This document shows positions 25,542 through 33,294 of a stretch of 44,176 bases of DNA, piece by piece. How positions within the stretch are numbered: position 1 is the first letter of the stretch; each line of letters begins with the position of its first letter. The position numbers and the translations under genes were made by a program. The stretch spans positions 1-44,176 of the forward strand of contig JAUYTV010000006.1 of NCBI GenBank assembly GCA_030694985.1, in the 5' to 3' direction. This DNA is from Methanoregula sp. GTDB lineage: Archaea; Halobacteriota; Methanomicrobia; Methanomicrobiales; Methanospirillaceae. The notes below the pieces were generated by a model. The model saw only the letters and a program-made list of their open reading frames with translations. It did no database searches and was not told where the DNA came from.

Positions 25542-26360
25542 CTATTGTTCGATTTTTGCGAGTTCTTTAGTCAGATCCTGCGAGAGATTGACATTGGTAA
25601 ATGCACCGCTGGTCGGCAGTGGCATGGTAAATGCAGGTGTGATGTCATAATCCACCCTTGCGTTTGACGGGACGACGAAATCGAGAATGTGGCCTCCAGT
25701 GAGCCGGTCATCGCTGAGGAAATGGAGATGGTAACCTGCAACATTGAGTCCTTTGAAAAAGATCGGGGTGTAGAACCCGACTACAGTACCTGTGGTATCC
25801 GTGTACATGTACACTGACTGGTTTTTTGCCGCATCCGTAAGGGTTGGGTAGGGTTTCTGCTGTGCAGGAATCGCCCGCACTTTCATTTTGGGAAATGTGC
25901 CATGCATCCGTACAGCGTAGATCATGTTCTGCGAAGGTAAACGGCCGCTCATAATTGTGGAGAATTCAGAAAAATTCATGGGCCGACTTGTGATCTCTGA
26001 AAAGTCGGAATTGAAGTGAGTGACTGTAGCAAGCGGTGTGGTGGCATTGTTCAGAACTGCGTAGACCTTGCCGTCAGCTTTTACCTGGTACACTTTTCCG
26101 TCAAGCACGATCATCTCTCCGTCAAGTGCATGGAAGGTACCAATCCCAAAGTCCCCGTGCTTTTTGAGTTCGCTGACCGGTTGCACGCCATCGAATACCC
26201 CTTGCATCAGTGCGTCGATGGTCGATACCTGGTAGAGTGTTTCAAGATCTTCAGGTGCGGCAGGAGCTGCCGGCAGTCTGGTAAAACTGGAGTAGACCGC
26301 AGCACCGAAAAAGACGAGCACTATCGCAAGACCAATGCCAAGGAAAAATTTTGTGTCCAT
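25542..26360 (-). CDS. budA: Membrane-anchored acetolactate decarboxylase
   Basis: Converts 2-acetolactate to acetoin and CO2. The family core is clear: 'GVFDGVQPVSELKKHGDFGIGTF', 'LDGEMIVLDG', and zinc ligands His211, His213 and His224 in 'GYHLHF' and 'GGHILD', with the same spacing as in Bacillus-type enzymes. An N-terminal hydrophobic helix (about 5-24) followed by an Ala/Pro linker suggests export with the domain outside the membrane, as an uncleaved anchor or signal peptide. Length 272 equals the enzyme plus this extension. It is followed 18 bases before the parvulin start region on the opposite side of its own start, so it may be co-transcribed downstream of the parvulin gene. Acetolactate source outside the cell is unclear. 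Confidence 0.88.
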   Translation of the reverse strand: MDTKFFLGIGLAIVLVFFGAAVYSSFTRLPAAPAAPEDLETLYQVSTIDALMQGVFDGVQPVSELKKHGDFGIGTFHALDGEMIVLDGKVYQVKADGKVYAVLNNATTPLATVTHFNSDFSEITSRPMNFSEFSTIMSGRLPSQNMIYAVRMHGTFPKMKVRAIPAQQKPYPTLTDAAKNQSVYMYTDTTGTVVGFYTPIFFKGLNVAGYHLHFLSDDRLTGGHILDFVVPSNARVDYDITPAFTMPLPTSGAFTNVNLSQDLTKELAKIEQ

Positions 26361-26378
26361 GAATGTATGCCAAAAAAA

Positions 26379-26660
26379 TTATTTCTTACCGGTCACTTTG
26401 ATGACATGGTAGCCGAACTGGGTCTTGACCGGGCCGACAACCTTGCCGACTTCCTCGGTAAAAGCGATCTGCTCAAACTCGGGAACCATCATACCCTTGC
26501 CAAACCATCCGAGGTCTCCTCCTTTATCTTTTGAGGGGCATTTGGAGAACCGCTTTGCATTGGCAGCGAAATCTTCACCACCATCGATGCGCTTCTTGAT
26601 CGAGGTTGCTTCGTCTTCAGTCTTTACAAGGATATGGGATGCACGTGCCTGTTGAGTCAT
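26379..26660 (-). CDS. Parvulin-type peptidyl-prolyl cis-trans isomerase
   Basis: Single-domain parvulin of 93 residues. 'ASHILVKTEDEATSIKKRI', 'FSKCPSKDKGGDLGWFGKGMMVPEFEQIAF' and 'TQFGYHVIKV' are the family landmarks. It has no signal peptide, so it should act in the cytosol to speed proline isomerisation during folding. The ATG at 26660 is chosen because it gives the standard N terminus ('MTQQARASHIL'); the longer frame would run antisense-like into the preceding gene. A TATA-like ATTTTATTT and GAAGGTG lie upstream. Confidence 0.94.
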   Translation of the reverse strand: MTQQARASHILVKTEDEATSIKKRIDGGEDFAANAKRFSKCPSKDKGGDLGWFGKGMMVPEFEQIAFTEEVGKVVGPVKTQFGYHVIKVTGKK

Positions 26661-26706
26661 GGTATACAGGTGCACCTTCCCGGAAATAAAATGATTGGTC
26701 CGGTTT

Positions 26707-28119
26707 TCAGAACTCCCCGTCCTGCTCAAAACTCCGTCCGAACCGGATCGCGAGTTCCGCCTTGTATAACTCCCTACCAAGATACCCGGCATGGTCGAGC
26801 AGCGTAACATCGCCCTGCGACAGTATGGTGTACAAAACATCCTGCCAGCGTTTGCCCCGTACCGCCCTCCCGCGGATCACAGCAACGATCTGGTCGCCAT
26901 CGATCCCGATACGGAAATTCCCTTTCGGATCGTAGACGATCTCGTCCGGCATCTTTTTTGCCGCAATCACCTTCTCGTACTCAACAGGAGGTTCGCGCCG
27001 TTTCCGCTTCTCCTTGAGCACGAGCAGATCGATCCCCAGATCCTTGGGATACGAGCGGTCGCGGGCAAGCACCATCATATCAGTTGCCCGCCGCATCTCC
27101 CAAATTGATCCCTGCGTCTTGTCCGAGTGCTCACTGGAGAATATAACGGAGGCCCCCACCTCCTTTGCCATACCGGCCAGCAACGCATTCGCCCCAACCG
27201 AGTCCGCATCAAGGAGTTCGACCACATTGCCCGCCCCAAAAAAGAGCGGATGCCTGATATTTTTAAAATTCTTCAGCGATGCCACCAGCCCGGAACCAAC
27301 CGGCTGGAGAAGTGGATCTGCAATGATGCACGTGATACCGGCACACTTAGCCATTGCAATATTTTTTTTAAGCGTGCTGTCGCCCGGCACAATGACCGCG
27401 GCAACACCTGCATCGGCAACCTCGCCCCCAATCAAGGGGATGTTTTTTTCCTGTAGTGAGAGGATAAGGTCAGCCCGGACGAGCGCCGCCCGGATCAGGG
27501 CAGGATCCTGCGTATCCACAGCGAGCGGCTGCTCAATATCTGCAACAAGGGAAAAAGCACGGGTGACATCCTGTGGAGTAGCATCGAACCCAAACCCCAG
27601 ATCCACAATATCTGCACCGGAAGAAAAAAACCGTTCCACAACCTCGCGGAGTGCTTCGCAGTGGTGGGCATCCATGATCTCGGCGAGCACCTTCATCCGT
27701 GATCCCCCGCCAATCTTCACGCCACGGATTATAAAATCAGCACCGGCCCCCTGCTCCTGCTGCTCAACTTTGCGCATAGCATCCCCCGCCTTCTTTTCTG
27801 CAAGGAATTCATCGGCAGGAACTGTGCGCGAGAGCAAAATCGTATCAAGCAGTGGCAGGATAAGTGCGAGATCTGCTGCATGGCGCGGGCCGCGATAGAC
27901 CGGCACACCGCTCTCCCGCTCCACCTGATCGAATGAGGCAGTGCACATCCCGGAGATAATCACCATGTCGTATTTTCCTTTTTTTATCAGGATCCGTAGT
28001 GCATGCGGGGTGAGAAACGAGGCAATCTCCCCAGTTACCACCACCTCCGCATCAAAACCTGCTGCCGCTCCTTTCACCATCATCTCCGTAGCAGCCCCAG
28101 TGGGCAGCAGGATGCGCAT
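26707..28119 (-). CDS. Dihydropteroate synthase-like protein (archaeal, methanopterin-related)
   Basis: Protein of 470 residues of the archaeal DHPS-related family (TIGR00284 type). An N-terminal domain (about 1-140, 'RILLPTGAATEMMVKGAAAG') precedes a pterin-binding TIM barrel: 'ADIVDLGFGFDATPQDVTRAF', 'QPLAVDTQDPALIRAAL', 'NIPLIGGEVAD'. A C-terminal extension (about 370-470) follows. It is thought to join a pterin with an arylamine in tetrahydromethanopterin synthesis, though its exact step is less firmly shown than for folate DHPS. The ATG at 28119 is used since the reading frame further up overlaps the divergent PHP gene. It is divergent from that gene with about 41 bases between. Confidence 0.88.
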   Translation of the reverse strand: MRILLPTGAATEMMVKGAAAGFDAEVVVTGEIASFLTPHALRILIKKGKYDMVIISGMCTASFDQVERESGVPVYRGPRHAADLALILPLLDTILLSRTVPADEFLAEKKAGDAMRKVEQQEQGAGADFIIRGVKIGGGSRMKVLAEIMDAHHCEALREVVERFFSSGADIVDLGFGFDATPQDVTRAFSLVADIEQPLAVDTQDPALIRAALVRADLILSLQEKNIPLIGGEVADAGVAAVIVPGDSTLKKNIAMAKCAGITCIIADPLLQPVGSGLVASLKNFKNIRHPLFFGAGNVVELLDADSVGANALLAGMAKEVGASVIFSSEHSDKTQGSIWEMRRATDMMVLARDRSYPKDLGIDLLVLKEKRKRREPPVEYEKVIAAKKMPDEIVYDPKGNFRIGIDGDQIVAVIRGRAVRGKRWQDVLYTILSQGDVTLLDHAGYLGRELYKAELAIRFGRSFEQDGEF

Positions 28120-28160
28120 AAGTTCCCTTAATACCAGAGAGATAAAAACACTATGATCAG

Positions 28161-28838
28161 ATGCTGACCTGCGATTTGCACGTGCATACAAATTACTCAA
28201 AAGACGGTGAGAGCAGTGTCGAGGAGATCATCAGGGCAGCTGAAGAGGCAGGACTCGACGCGATCGCCATCACCGATCATGATTCAATTGACGGCGCAAA
28301 GAAGGCCCTTGAGTGTGAGACATCAGTACTTGTGATTCCCGGTATTGAAGTCACCACAAAACAAGGTCACCTTCTTGTTCTGGGAGTTACCGAGATCATA
28401 CCTGCCGGGCTTGATGTTGAAACGACAGTTGCCATTGCCCGGAGAATGGGGGGTTTGCTCATACTCCCCCACCCGTACCATGTCTGGCGGCACGGTGTTG
28501 CCCGAAGGAGAAATGCCGGTATGATGGTAGTTGACGCAGTGGAGTCCTTCAACAGCCGGTACATTGTCGGGTCAGCGAACCGGAAAGCGGAACGAATCGC
28601 CCTGAAACTGGGTAAACCCTGTGTCGGTGGAAGCGATGCCCACAATGCCCGGTTTGTTGGATTTGGCAGGACTTATGTCGATGCAGAGAAGAATGTGCCT
28701 GCAATCCTTGATGCCATCCGTTCCGGTAACGTCACCTGCGGTGGAAAAAAGACGCCGCTGCGCACCTATACCCACCAGTCACTCAACAACACATGGAGAA
28801 AGATCAAACGGATAACCCGGCGCATGCAACTCCGGTGA
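28161..28838 (+). CDS. PHP-domain metal-dependent phosphoesterase
   Basis: Cytosolic hydrolase of 225 residues with all PHP motifs: 'DLHVHTNYSKDG' (H-x-H), 'ITDHDSIDG', 'GIEVTTKQGHLLVLG', 'LPHPYH' and 'GGSDAH'. These bind a trinuclear metal centre. Homologues hydrolyse phosphates of nucleosides or sugars or are related to histidinol phosphatase; the substrate here is not determined. Its 3' end overlaps truA by 46 bases in another frame, so the two are co-transcribed. Confidence 0.92.
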   Translation: MLTCDLHVHTNYSKDGESSVEEIIRAAEEAGLDAIAITDHDSIDGAKKALECETSVLVIPGIEVTTKQGHLLVLGVTEIIPAGLDVETTVAIARRMGGLLILPHPYHVWRHGVARRRNAGMMVVDAVESFNSRYIVGSANRKAERIALKLGKPCVGGSDAHNARFVGFGRTYVDAEKNVPAILDAIRSGNVTCGGKKTPLRTYTHQSLNNTWRKIKRITRRMQLR

Positions 28839-29638
28839 GGCTCGCGTTCAGGGTCTCTTACCTGGGCAGCAGGTTCTATGGCTCGCAGATGCAGGCCGCA
28901 CACCGCACGGTGGAAGGAGAGTTTGTTTCCGCATGCCAGCGGCTCAGCCTCTTTGATGACTGGCGAAAGGCCGGTTTTTTGTCAGCAGGAAGAACGGATC
29001 GCGGTGTACATGCCTGCGGGCAGGTGATCGCATTCTCAACGGAGGCTGCGGATCGCGCAAGGACCGTGATCAACACCCAGCTTCCTCCCGATCTCTGGTG
29101 CAGTGAGTATGCTGATGTCTCACCGGAATTTCATCCCCGGTATGATGCAAAGTCCCGCACTTACCGGTATTATTTTTCGAACAGTCCCCATGATCCGGTA
29201 GCAATGAACCGGGCGGCACAGAATTTTTTAGGCAGCCACAATTTTTCTAACTTTGCACGGGTAAAGGACAAGAACCCGTACCGGAACATCCTTGCTGCCC
29301 GTGTGGGAGAGGAAGACGGGTTTGTTTTTTTTGAAGTAAAAGCCGAAAGTTTCCTCTGGCACCAGGTGCGGTGTATGGCATCAGCATTGCTGCTTGTCGG
29401 GGATGGGGAAGCAGACGAGAGTTCAATTGCCAGCCTGCTTAAAGCCGATGCAGACAGACCTCTACAGCCCGCTCCTGCAGAAGGGCTTATCCTCTGGGAT
29501 ACGGACTGCGGAATCAGTTGGACACCGGTGACTCTTGAAGGTCAGAGTGGTGCATTCATCGATCACCTTAAACGGCATCATTCGCTTATGGAAAATATGT
29601 GCCGGGTGTTAAAACACAAAAAAGATCTGAACCCTTGA
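28793..29638 (+). CDS. truA: tRNA pseudouridine(38-40) synthase TruA
   Basis: Isomerises uridines 38-40 in the anticodon arm of tRNAs. Catalytic Asp69 lies in 'SAGRTDRGVHACGQV'; 'FHPRYDAKSRTYRYYF', 'HNFSNFARV' and 'ESFLWHQVRCM' complete the family pattern. Length 281 is normal. The start lies inside the PHP gene, a 46-base overlap. The first 14 residues are polar and poorly conserved in such proteins, so a slightly later start is possible. Confidence 0.95.
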   Translation: MEKDQTDNPAHATPVRLAFRVSYLGSRFYGSQMQAAHRTVEGEFVSACQRLSLFDDWRKAGFLSAGRTDRGVHACGQVIAFSTEAADRARTVINTQLPPDLWCSEYADVSPEFHPRYDAKSRTYRYYFSNSPHDPVAMNRAAQNFLGSHNFSNFARVKDKNPYRNILAARVGEEDGFVFFEVKAESFLWHQVRCMASALLLVGDGEADESSIASLLKADADRPLQPAPAEGLILWDTDCGISWTPVTLEGQSGAFIDHLKRHHSLMENMCRVLKHKKDLNP

Positions 29639-29704
29639 TTTGTGAGAAAGAAAAACACAAAAAAAGCAGGAAATTTGTCTTTTGATCTATCCTGTCACGG
29701 GTAT

Positions 29705-30916
29705 TCATTCGATCTGCCGGGCACAACCACTTGCAACAGCAGCTTCACTGACCGCGAGGGCTACGGCCTTTACTACCCCACGGTTAAGCACCTGAGGAAG
29801 GATCCGATCTTTTCGGGGCCGCTTGACATAATTAGCAAGCGCATGGGCAGCGGCAACCTTCATCTCATCAGAGATCCGTGTTGCACAGACATCAAGAGCC
29901 CCGCGGAAGATTCCCGGAAATGCAAGAGCATAATTGATCTGGTTGGGAAAATCCATACGACCGGTTCCGACAATTGCTGCCCCAGCCTCCAGTGCATCGT
30001 CGGGAAATATCTCCGGCATGGGACTTGCCATCGCAAAGATGATGGGATCTTTGTTCATTGACCGGACCATTGCCGGGGTGATGATCGCAGGCACCGATAC
30101 ACCGATACAGACATCAGCACCCCGCATGGCATCTTCAAGTGTTCCTGTCCGCCCGCTCTTGTTGGTCTTCTCGGCGATGATAAACTTGTATTTATTGGCA
30201 TACAATCCCTCGCGGGCATGATGGATGATACCTTTGCTGTCGCAGACAATGATGTCCTGCACACTGCGGCAGAGTTTTGGATCATAGCCAATGCACATGA
30301 GCATCCTTGTGATAGCAAACCCGGCAGCGCCGGCTCCTACGATCACAATTTTCAGATCCTCAAATCTCTTTTTTGTTACCTTGCAGGCATTGAGGAGGGC
30401 GGCGAGCACGACAACAGAAGTTCCGTGCTGGTCATCGTGCATTACCGGAATCCCGATATCCTGAAGGGCTTCTTCCATCTCAAAACATTTCGGAGCAGCG
30501 ATATCTTCGAGAGCTATTCCCCCAAATACCGGTGCAATGTTCTTTACTTCATCAACAAAATCTGTATGATAACTCTCAAAACAGATGGGAAATGCATCAA
30601 TGTCGGCGAGCTTTTTAAAAAGAAGCGCTTTTCCTTCCATCACAGGAATTGCTGCATAGCCCCCGATGTTACCTAATGAAAGTACCCGTGATCCGTCACT
30701 GACAATAGCAATCGTGTTTGCCTTTAAGGTATATTTCCAGGCAAGGTTCTTGTCCTTGTGAATTGCCCTGCAGACCGCTGCCACGCCCGGCGTATACGCA
30801 AGGGAGAGATCCCTGCGATCTGCCAAAGATACTTTGGAATGGACCTCGATCTTTCCCTTGTGCTTTGCATGGAGTTCGAGTGATTCCTTGTAGATATCGA
30901 TCTTTTTGCCGGTCAT
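29705..30916 (-). CDS. NAD(P)-dependent malic enzyme
   Basis: Decarboxylates malate to pyruvate and CO2 with reduction of NAD(P). The short bacterial/archaeal type, 403 residues, without the phosphotransacetylase-like tail of MaeB. 'LSLAYTPGVAAVCRAI', 'MHDDQHGTSVVVLAALLNA' and the Rossmann 'VIVGAGAAGFAI' are the key motifs, and 'ASPMPEIFPDDAL' and 'NQINYALAFPGIFRGALD' match the family. It ends 66 bases from convergent truA. The hgc operon ends 67 bases upstream on the same strand, so read-through is possible but a functional link is not implied. It may supply pyruvate or NADPH in a methanogen with an incomplete citrate cycle. Confidence 0.95.
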   Translation of the reverse strand: MTGKKIDIYKESLELHAKHKGKIEVHSKVSLADRRDLSLAYTPGVAAVCRAIHKDKNLAWKYTLKANTIAIVSDGSRVLSLGNIGGYAAIPVMEGKALLFKKLADIDAFPICFESYHTDFVDEVKNIAPVFGGIALEDIAAPKCFEMEEALQDIGIPVMHDDQHGTSVVVLAALLNACKVTKKRFEDLKIVIVGAGAAGFAITRMLMCIGYDPKLCRSVQDIIVCDSKGIIHHAREGLYANKYKFIIAEKTNKSGRTGTLEDAMRGADVCIGVSVPAIITPAMVRSMNKDPIIFAMASPMPEIFPDDALEAGAAIVGTGRMDFPNQINYALAFPGIFRGALDVCATRISDEMKVAAAHALANYVKRPRKDRILPQVLNRGVVKAVALAVSEAAVASGCARQIE

Positions 30917-30983
30917 AACCTACCGTACCAGATTATTCAATGAATGTGGGGGAACGGTATCAATCTTGTTGTTGAAAAAAGGA

Positions 30984-31412
30984 TCATTTTCGGGGCAATG
31001 GACCAAACTCCACATCGATCCAACCGGCAATTTCGTCCCGCACTCTGCGGTACCCGTCAAGGAGCGTCTCATCAGTGCCAGGTACAATGTGGGGATCCGT
31101 AAAACCGTGGTGAATGGTCTTTTTTGCGCCGGATACAATGGGACAGATTGCGTTGGCTTTGTCGCAGAGTGTGACTGCCAGATCAAACGAAGTCCTACGG
31201 AACTCATCTAGGGTCTTTGAGCGGTGGTGCGAGATGTCAATTCCTATCTCCTGCATCACTGCTATTGCCGATGTGCTCACCTTTGTTTGCCGGGTGCCTG
31301 CGGAGAACGCCTCGTACCGGTCCCCGTATTTTGCCCGTAGCAGCCCCTCTGCCATCTGGGAGCGGGCGGCATTTGCCGTGCAGACAAAGAGAACCCGTGT
31401 TCTGGGCGTCAT
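30984..31412 (-). CDS. arsC: Arsenate reductase, thioredoxin-coupled (LMW-PTP fold)
   Basis: Enzyme of 142 residues reducing arsenate to arsenite. P-loop Cys11-x5-Arg17 in 'VLFVCTANAARSQMAEG' starts the chemistry, and Cys83 and Cys90 in 'TLCDKANAICP' match the relay cysteines 82 and 89 of Staphylococcus ArsC. The acid Asp lies in 'GFTDPH'. The set of three cysteines separates it from plain tyrosine phosphatases. Its ATG overlaps the hgcB stop (ATGA), so it is translationally coupled to the mercury-methylation genes. No ArsB/Acr3 pump is visible. The start at 31412 is preferred over an upstream in-frame ATG inside hgcB. Confidence 0.92.
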   Translation of the reverse strand: MTPRTRVLFVCTANAARSQMAEGLLRAKYGDRYEAFSAGTRQTKVSTSAIAVMQEIGIDISHHRSKTLDEFRRTSFDLAVTLCDKANAICPIVSGAKKTIHHGFTDPHIVPGTDETLLDGYRRVRDEIAGWIDVEFGPLPRK

Positions 31413-31747
31413 TTTTCCTCGCAGCAGGAGGTCTTCTCTTCCTGAGCCCCACAACAGAACCCCTCATCCCCGCCGCAGCTGCAATCTCCGCTGTCCATAT
31501 CCTTGCCCCTCAGTGCTGCGCTGATCATCGCCCAGGCACACCCTACCCCGCTCTGGACCTCGATCGCCTGGACCGGGCAGTTCAGGGCACAGGCGCCGCA
31601 CTCCATGCAGGCAGACGGGTGGGCAAGTTCCACGTGCGCCACTCCTTCTGCAAAAACCCCGTGGGGGCAGACCTGGGTGCAGCGTTTGCAGTTGATGCAC
31701 CGCTCCGTATCCAGTTTTAATGTGGTCTCCTTGTAGGAATTGAACAT
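31409..31747 (-). CDS. hgcB: Mercury methylation ferredoxin HgcB
   Basis: Dicluster ferredoxin of 112 residues that should reduce the corrinoid of HgcA during Hg(II) methylation. Clusters are ligated by Cys17/20/23/27 ('CINCKRCTQVCPHG') and Cys47/50/53/57 ('CMECGACALNCPVQ'). The following 'SGVGCAWAM' carries Cys70, the extra conserved Cys of HgcB. The tail is rich in thiols: Cys89, Cys91, and vicinal pairs Cys98-99 and Cys108-109, like the C-terminal pair of known HgcB but doubled. The ATG at 31747 shares its A with the hgcA stop (TGATG), giving tight coupling. Confidence 0.95.
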   Translation of the reverse strand: MFNSYKETTLKLDTERCINCKRCTQVCPHGVFAEGVAHVELAHPSACMECGACALNCPVQAIEVQSGVGCAWAMISAALRGKDMDSGDCSCGGDEGFCCGAQEEKTSCCEEK

Positions 31748-32811
31748 CAGATCACCCCGAGAAGGCGGCTCACGCCAAGTGCGATCCCCAGTACTACTCC
31801 GGTACCGGCCATGATGGTGATTACCGGTACGTACCGGAAAATTTCCTTTCTTACACCCGTCCGTGAGGTGAAGGTTGTCGCACCGGTGAAGTTCAGTGCG
31901 AGGTATGCGGTCACAGCCGGTATAATGAGAAGCGGTGTAACTGCCCCTGCTGCAACGGCCCAACCGGGCAGGGACGGAGTTGAAGCGAACGTAACGACAA
32001 ACGGGATTGCAACAACGCCTCCCAGGAGAAGACCTTTTGTGGAGAAGTCCTTAGTGGGGATGAACGGCAGCAGGATGGGGAAGAGAACAATCCCTGCAAC
32101 CACTGCGGATATGGCTGCAAGTGCGGCAACCGGACCAGCGATGAACCAGAGTACAGCTGCGATAATGATTGCCGGTAGCGCAACGTGAACTAACTCAACA
32201 GGAGCCAGAACGATCCGGTCGCGGACCGGGAACTGCACCCTGCGCATTTCAGAAGTTGCCTTCCCTGTCCTGAGGTATTCAGGGAGATCTCTGGCACGAA
32301 CCGGGCCATATTCTACCTTAAAGCCAGACCGGCGCTGCACGTCATGAGCGGAAACTCCCGGTGCTCCCAGTTGCGGAACGATGATCTTCCGGTGGGTTAC
32401 AATGCCGGCAAGTCCGGTGGCGTCGATCCGCCCGACCAGTTCATCGGTGCCAAACGTGCCTTTCCCGGCAGCGCACCAGACATTGATCCCTTTGGTATCC
32501 AGCACAAGGATATACGCATCGAATCCCGCAAGTGCTAAACGCAGGGCATCGAAGCTGAGTGTATAGTTCGCTGAGGCAAAGACCGGGGATTCTGGTGTCG
32601 GGTTGCCGAGGCGGTAGAGTCCGGGTTCTACCCTGTGCCCCATCCGGTTCATCCCCCAGCGGGCAAGGAAATGGTCGAGCCGGTTGGCAAATGTGATGGT
32701 GCTGTCCGTTTTGCGGATTTCTGCATGATGTAAAGTTCCTTGACTACAGCTGCACGGGGACACATCTGCAACAGAAGAGCACAAGCAGCAGGATGGTTGG
32801 GAGGATGTCAT
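31747..32811 (-). CDS. hgcA: Mercury methyltransferase corrinoid protein HgcA
   Basis: Membrane corrinoid protein of 354 residues that transfers a methyl group to Hg(II). The diagnostic cap-helix motif 'NVWCAAGKGTFGTDE' (residues 110-124; Cys113 is the expected cobalt ligand) is intact, preceded by 'HRVEPGLYRLGNPTPESPVFASANY' in two typical blocks. About five membrane helices fill residues 205-354. The N terminus holds a cysteine-rich patch (Cys8, 9, 11, 20, 22) ahead of the conserved part, which is not part of the usual core. The start lies 17 bases after the AbrB-type gene, with GGAGTGA as ribosome binding site. Related corrinoid domains occur in CdhD, but that motif lacks the Cys, so HgcA is secure. 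Confidence 0.96.
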   Translation of the reverse strand: MTSSQPSCCLCSSVADVSPCSCSQGTLHHAEIRKTDSTITFANRLDHFLARWGMNRMGHRVEPGLYRLGNPTPESPVFASANYTLSFDALRLALAGFDAYILVLDTKGINVWCAAGKGTFGTDELVGRIDATGLAGIVTHRKIIVPQLGAPGVSAHDVQRRSGFKVEYGPVRARDLPEYLRTGKATSEMRRVQFPVRDRIVLAPVELVHVALPAIIIAAVLWFIAGPVAALAAISAVVAGIVLFPILLPFIPTKDFSTKGLLLGGVVAIPFVVTFASTPSLPGWAVAAGAVTPLLIIPAVTAYLALNFTGATTFTSRTGVRKEIFRYVPVITIMAGTGVVLGIALGVSRLLGVI

Positions 32812-32827
32812 ATGATTTACTCACTCC

Positions 32828-33121
32828 TCAACGTTCCGTTTCGTGCATAAGTGGTCCGAGCACGTCTTTTACCATTCCGCTCAGGTTCTCGACTTTCATG
32901 AGAGCAAGACAACAGATGCTGCCATCCTTCTCCCAGCTGATAAGGGCAAGTTTGTCACCGGTTCTGATGCCGGCTTTTTTTCGGATATCTTTTGGAAGAA
33001 CCATCTGTCCGCGCTCGTCAACGCTCAATACCGCTTCCACCTTGCATCCGGTGACCGGGTGGCACCCGCAGGGTTCACTGCCAGGAGTGCATGGGGAATT
33101 ATCTATCTTCTTTTTGGGCAT
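32828..33121 (-). CDS. AbrB/MazE-type regulator with Cys-rich N terminus, hgcAB-associated
   Basis: Protein of 97 residues. Residues 28-60 ('VEAVLSVDERGQMVLPKDIRKKAGI') form an AbrB/SpoVT swapped-hairpin DNA-binding domain. The first 26 residues carry Cys11, Cys18, Cys20 and Cys26 ('PCGCHPVTGC'), and a vicinal pair Cys70-Cys71 ('SICCLAL') follows, a set suited to thiophilic metal binding. It is the first gene of the hgc operon, so it may be an autoregulator responding to Hg, As or another soft metal. AbrB-like genes next to hgcAB are known in some genomes; the function has not been established to my knowledge. GAGGAT precedes the ATG. Confidence 0.85.
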   Translation of the reverse strand: MPKKKIDNSPCTPGSEPCGCHPVTGCKVEAVLSVDERGQMVLPKDIRKKAGIRTGDKLALISWEKDGSICCLALMKVENLSGMVKDVLGPLMHETER

Positions 33122-33152
33122 GCAAATCCTCAGGATATTGTAGAATCTCCTG

Positions 33153-33185
33153 CATATTTATACTTTTCAGAAAAATCAGAAAAAT
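33153..33185 (-). promoter_or_regulatory. hgc operon promoter with tandem 9-bp repeat
   Basis: On the minus strand AGTATAAATATG (33153-33164) is a strong TATA box about 32 bases ahead of the AbrB-type gene's ATG. Immediately upstream, where BRE and activator or repressor sites lie, the plus strand shows CAGAAAAAT twice in a row (33168-33176 and 33177-33185). This repeat is a natural candidate for an operator. Confidence 0.65.
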
Positions 33186-33294
33186 CAATTTAATTTGCAT
33201 ACTCTGCAAAGCACAGATCCTGGTACGCAAACCAGAGGGCCAAGTACGGCCCCGTTCTTTTTATCACTCCTCCCGCCAACATCCAATCAACACT

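Noticed and set aside
25802-25813. Double TGTACA motif
   Set aside because: It lies within the acetolactate decarboxylase coding sequence, far from any promoter, so it is probably chance and not a TRP box.
27014-27898. 294-codon plus-strand frame opposite the DHPS-like gene
   Set aside because: Low-complexity Ser/Ala/Arg product antisense to a well supported gene.
30984-31412. Low-molecular-weight tyrosine phosphatase
   Set aside because: Cys83 and Cys90 at the spacing of the arsenate reductase relay favour ArsC.
31747-32811. CdhD-type corrinoid subunit of acetyl-CoA synthase as alternative to HgcA
   Set aside because: The cap-helix Cys motif NVWCAAGK, the C-terminal membrane helices and the adjacent hgcB settle it as HgcA.
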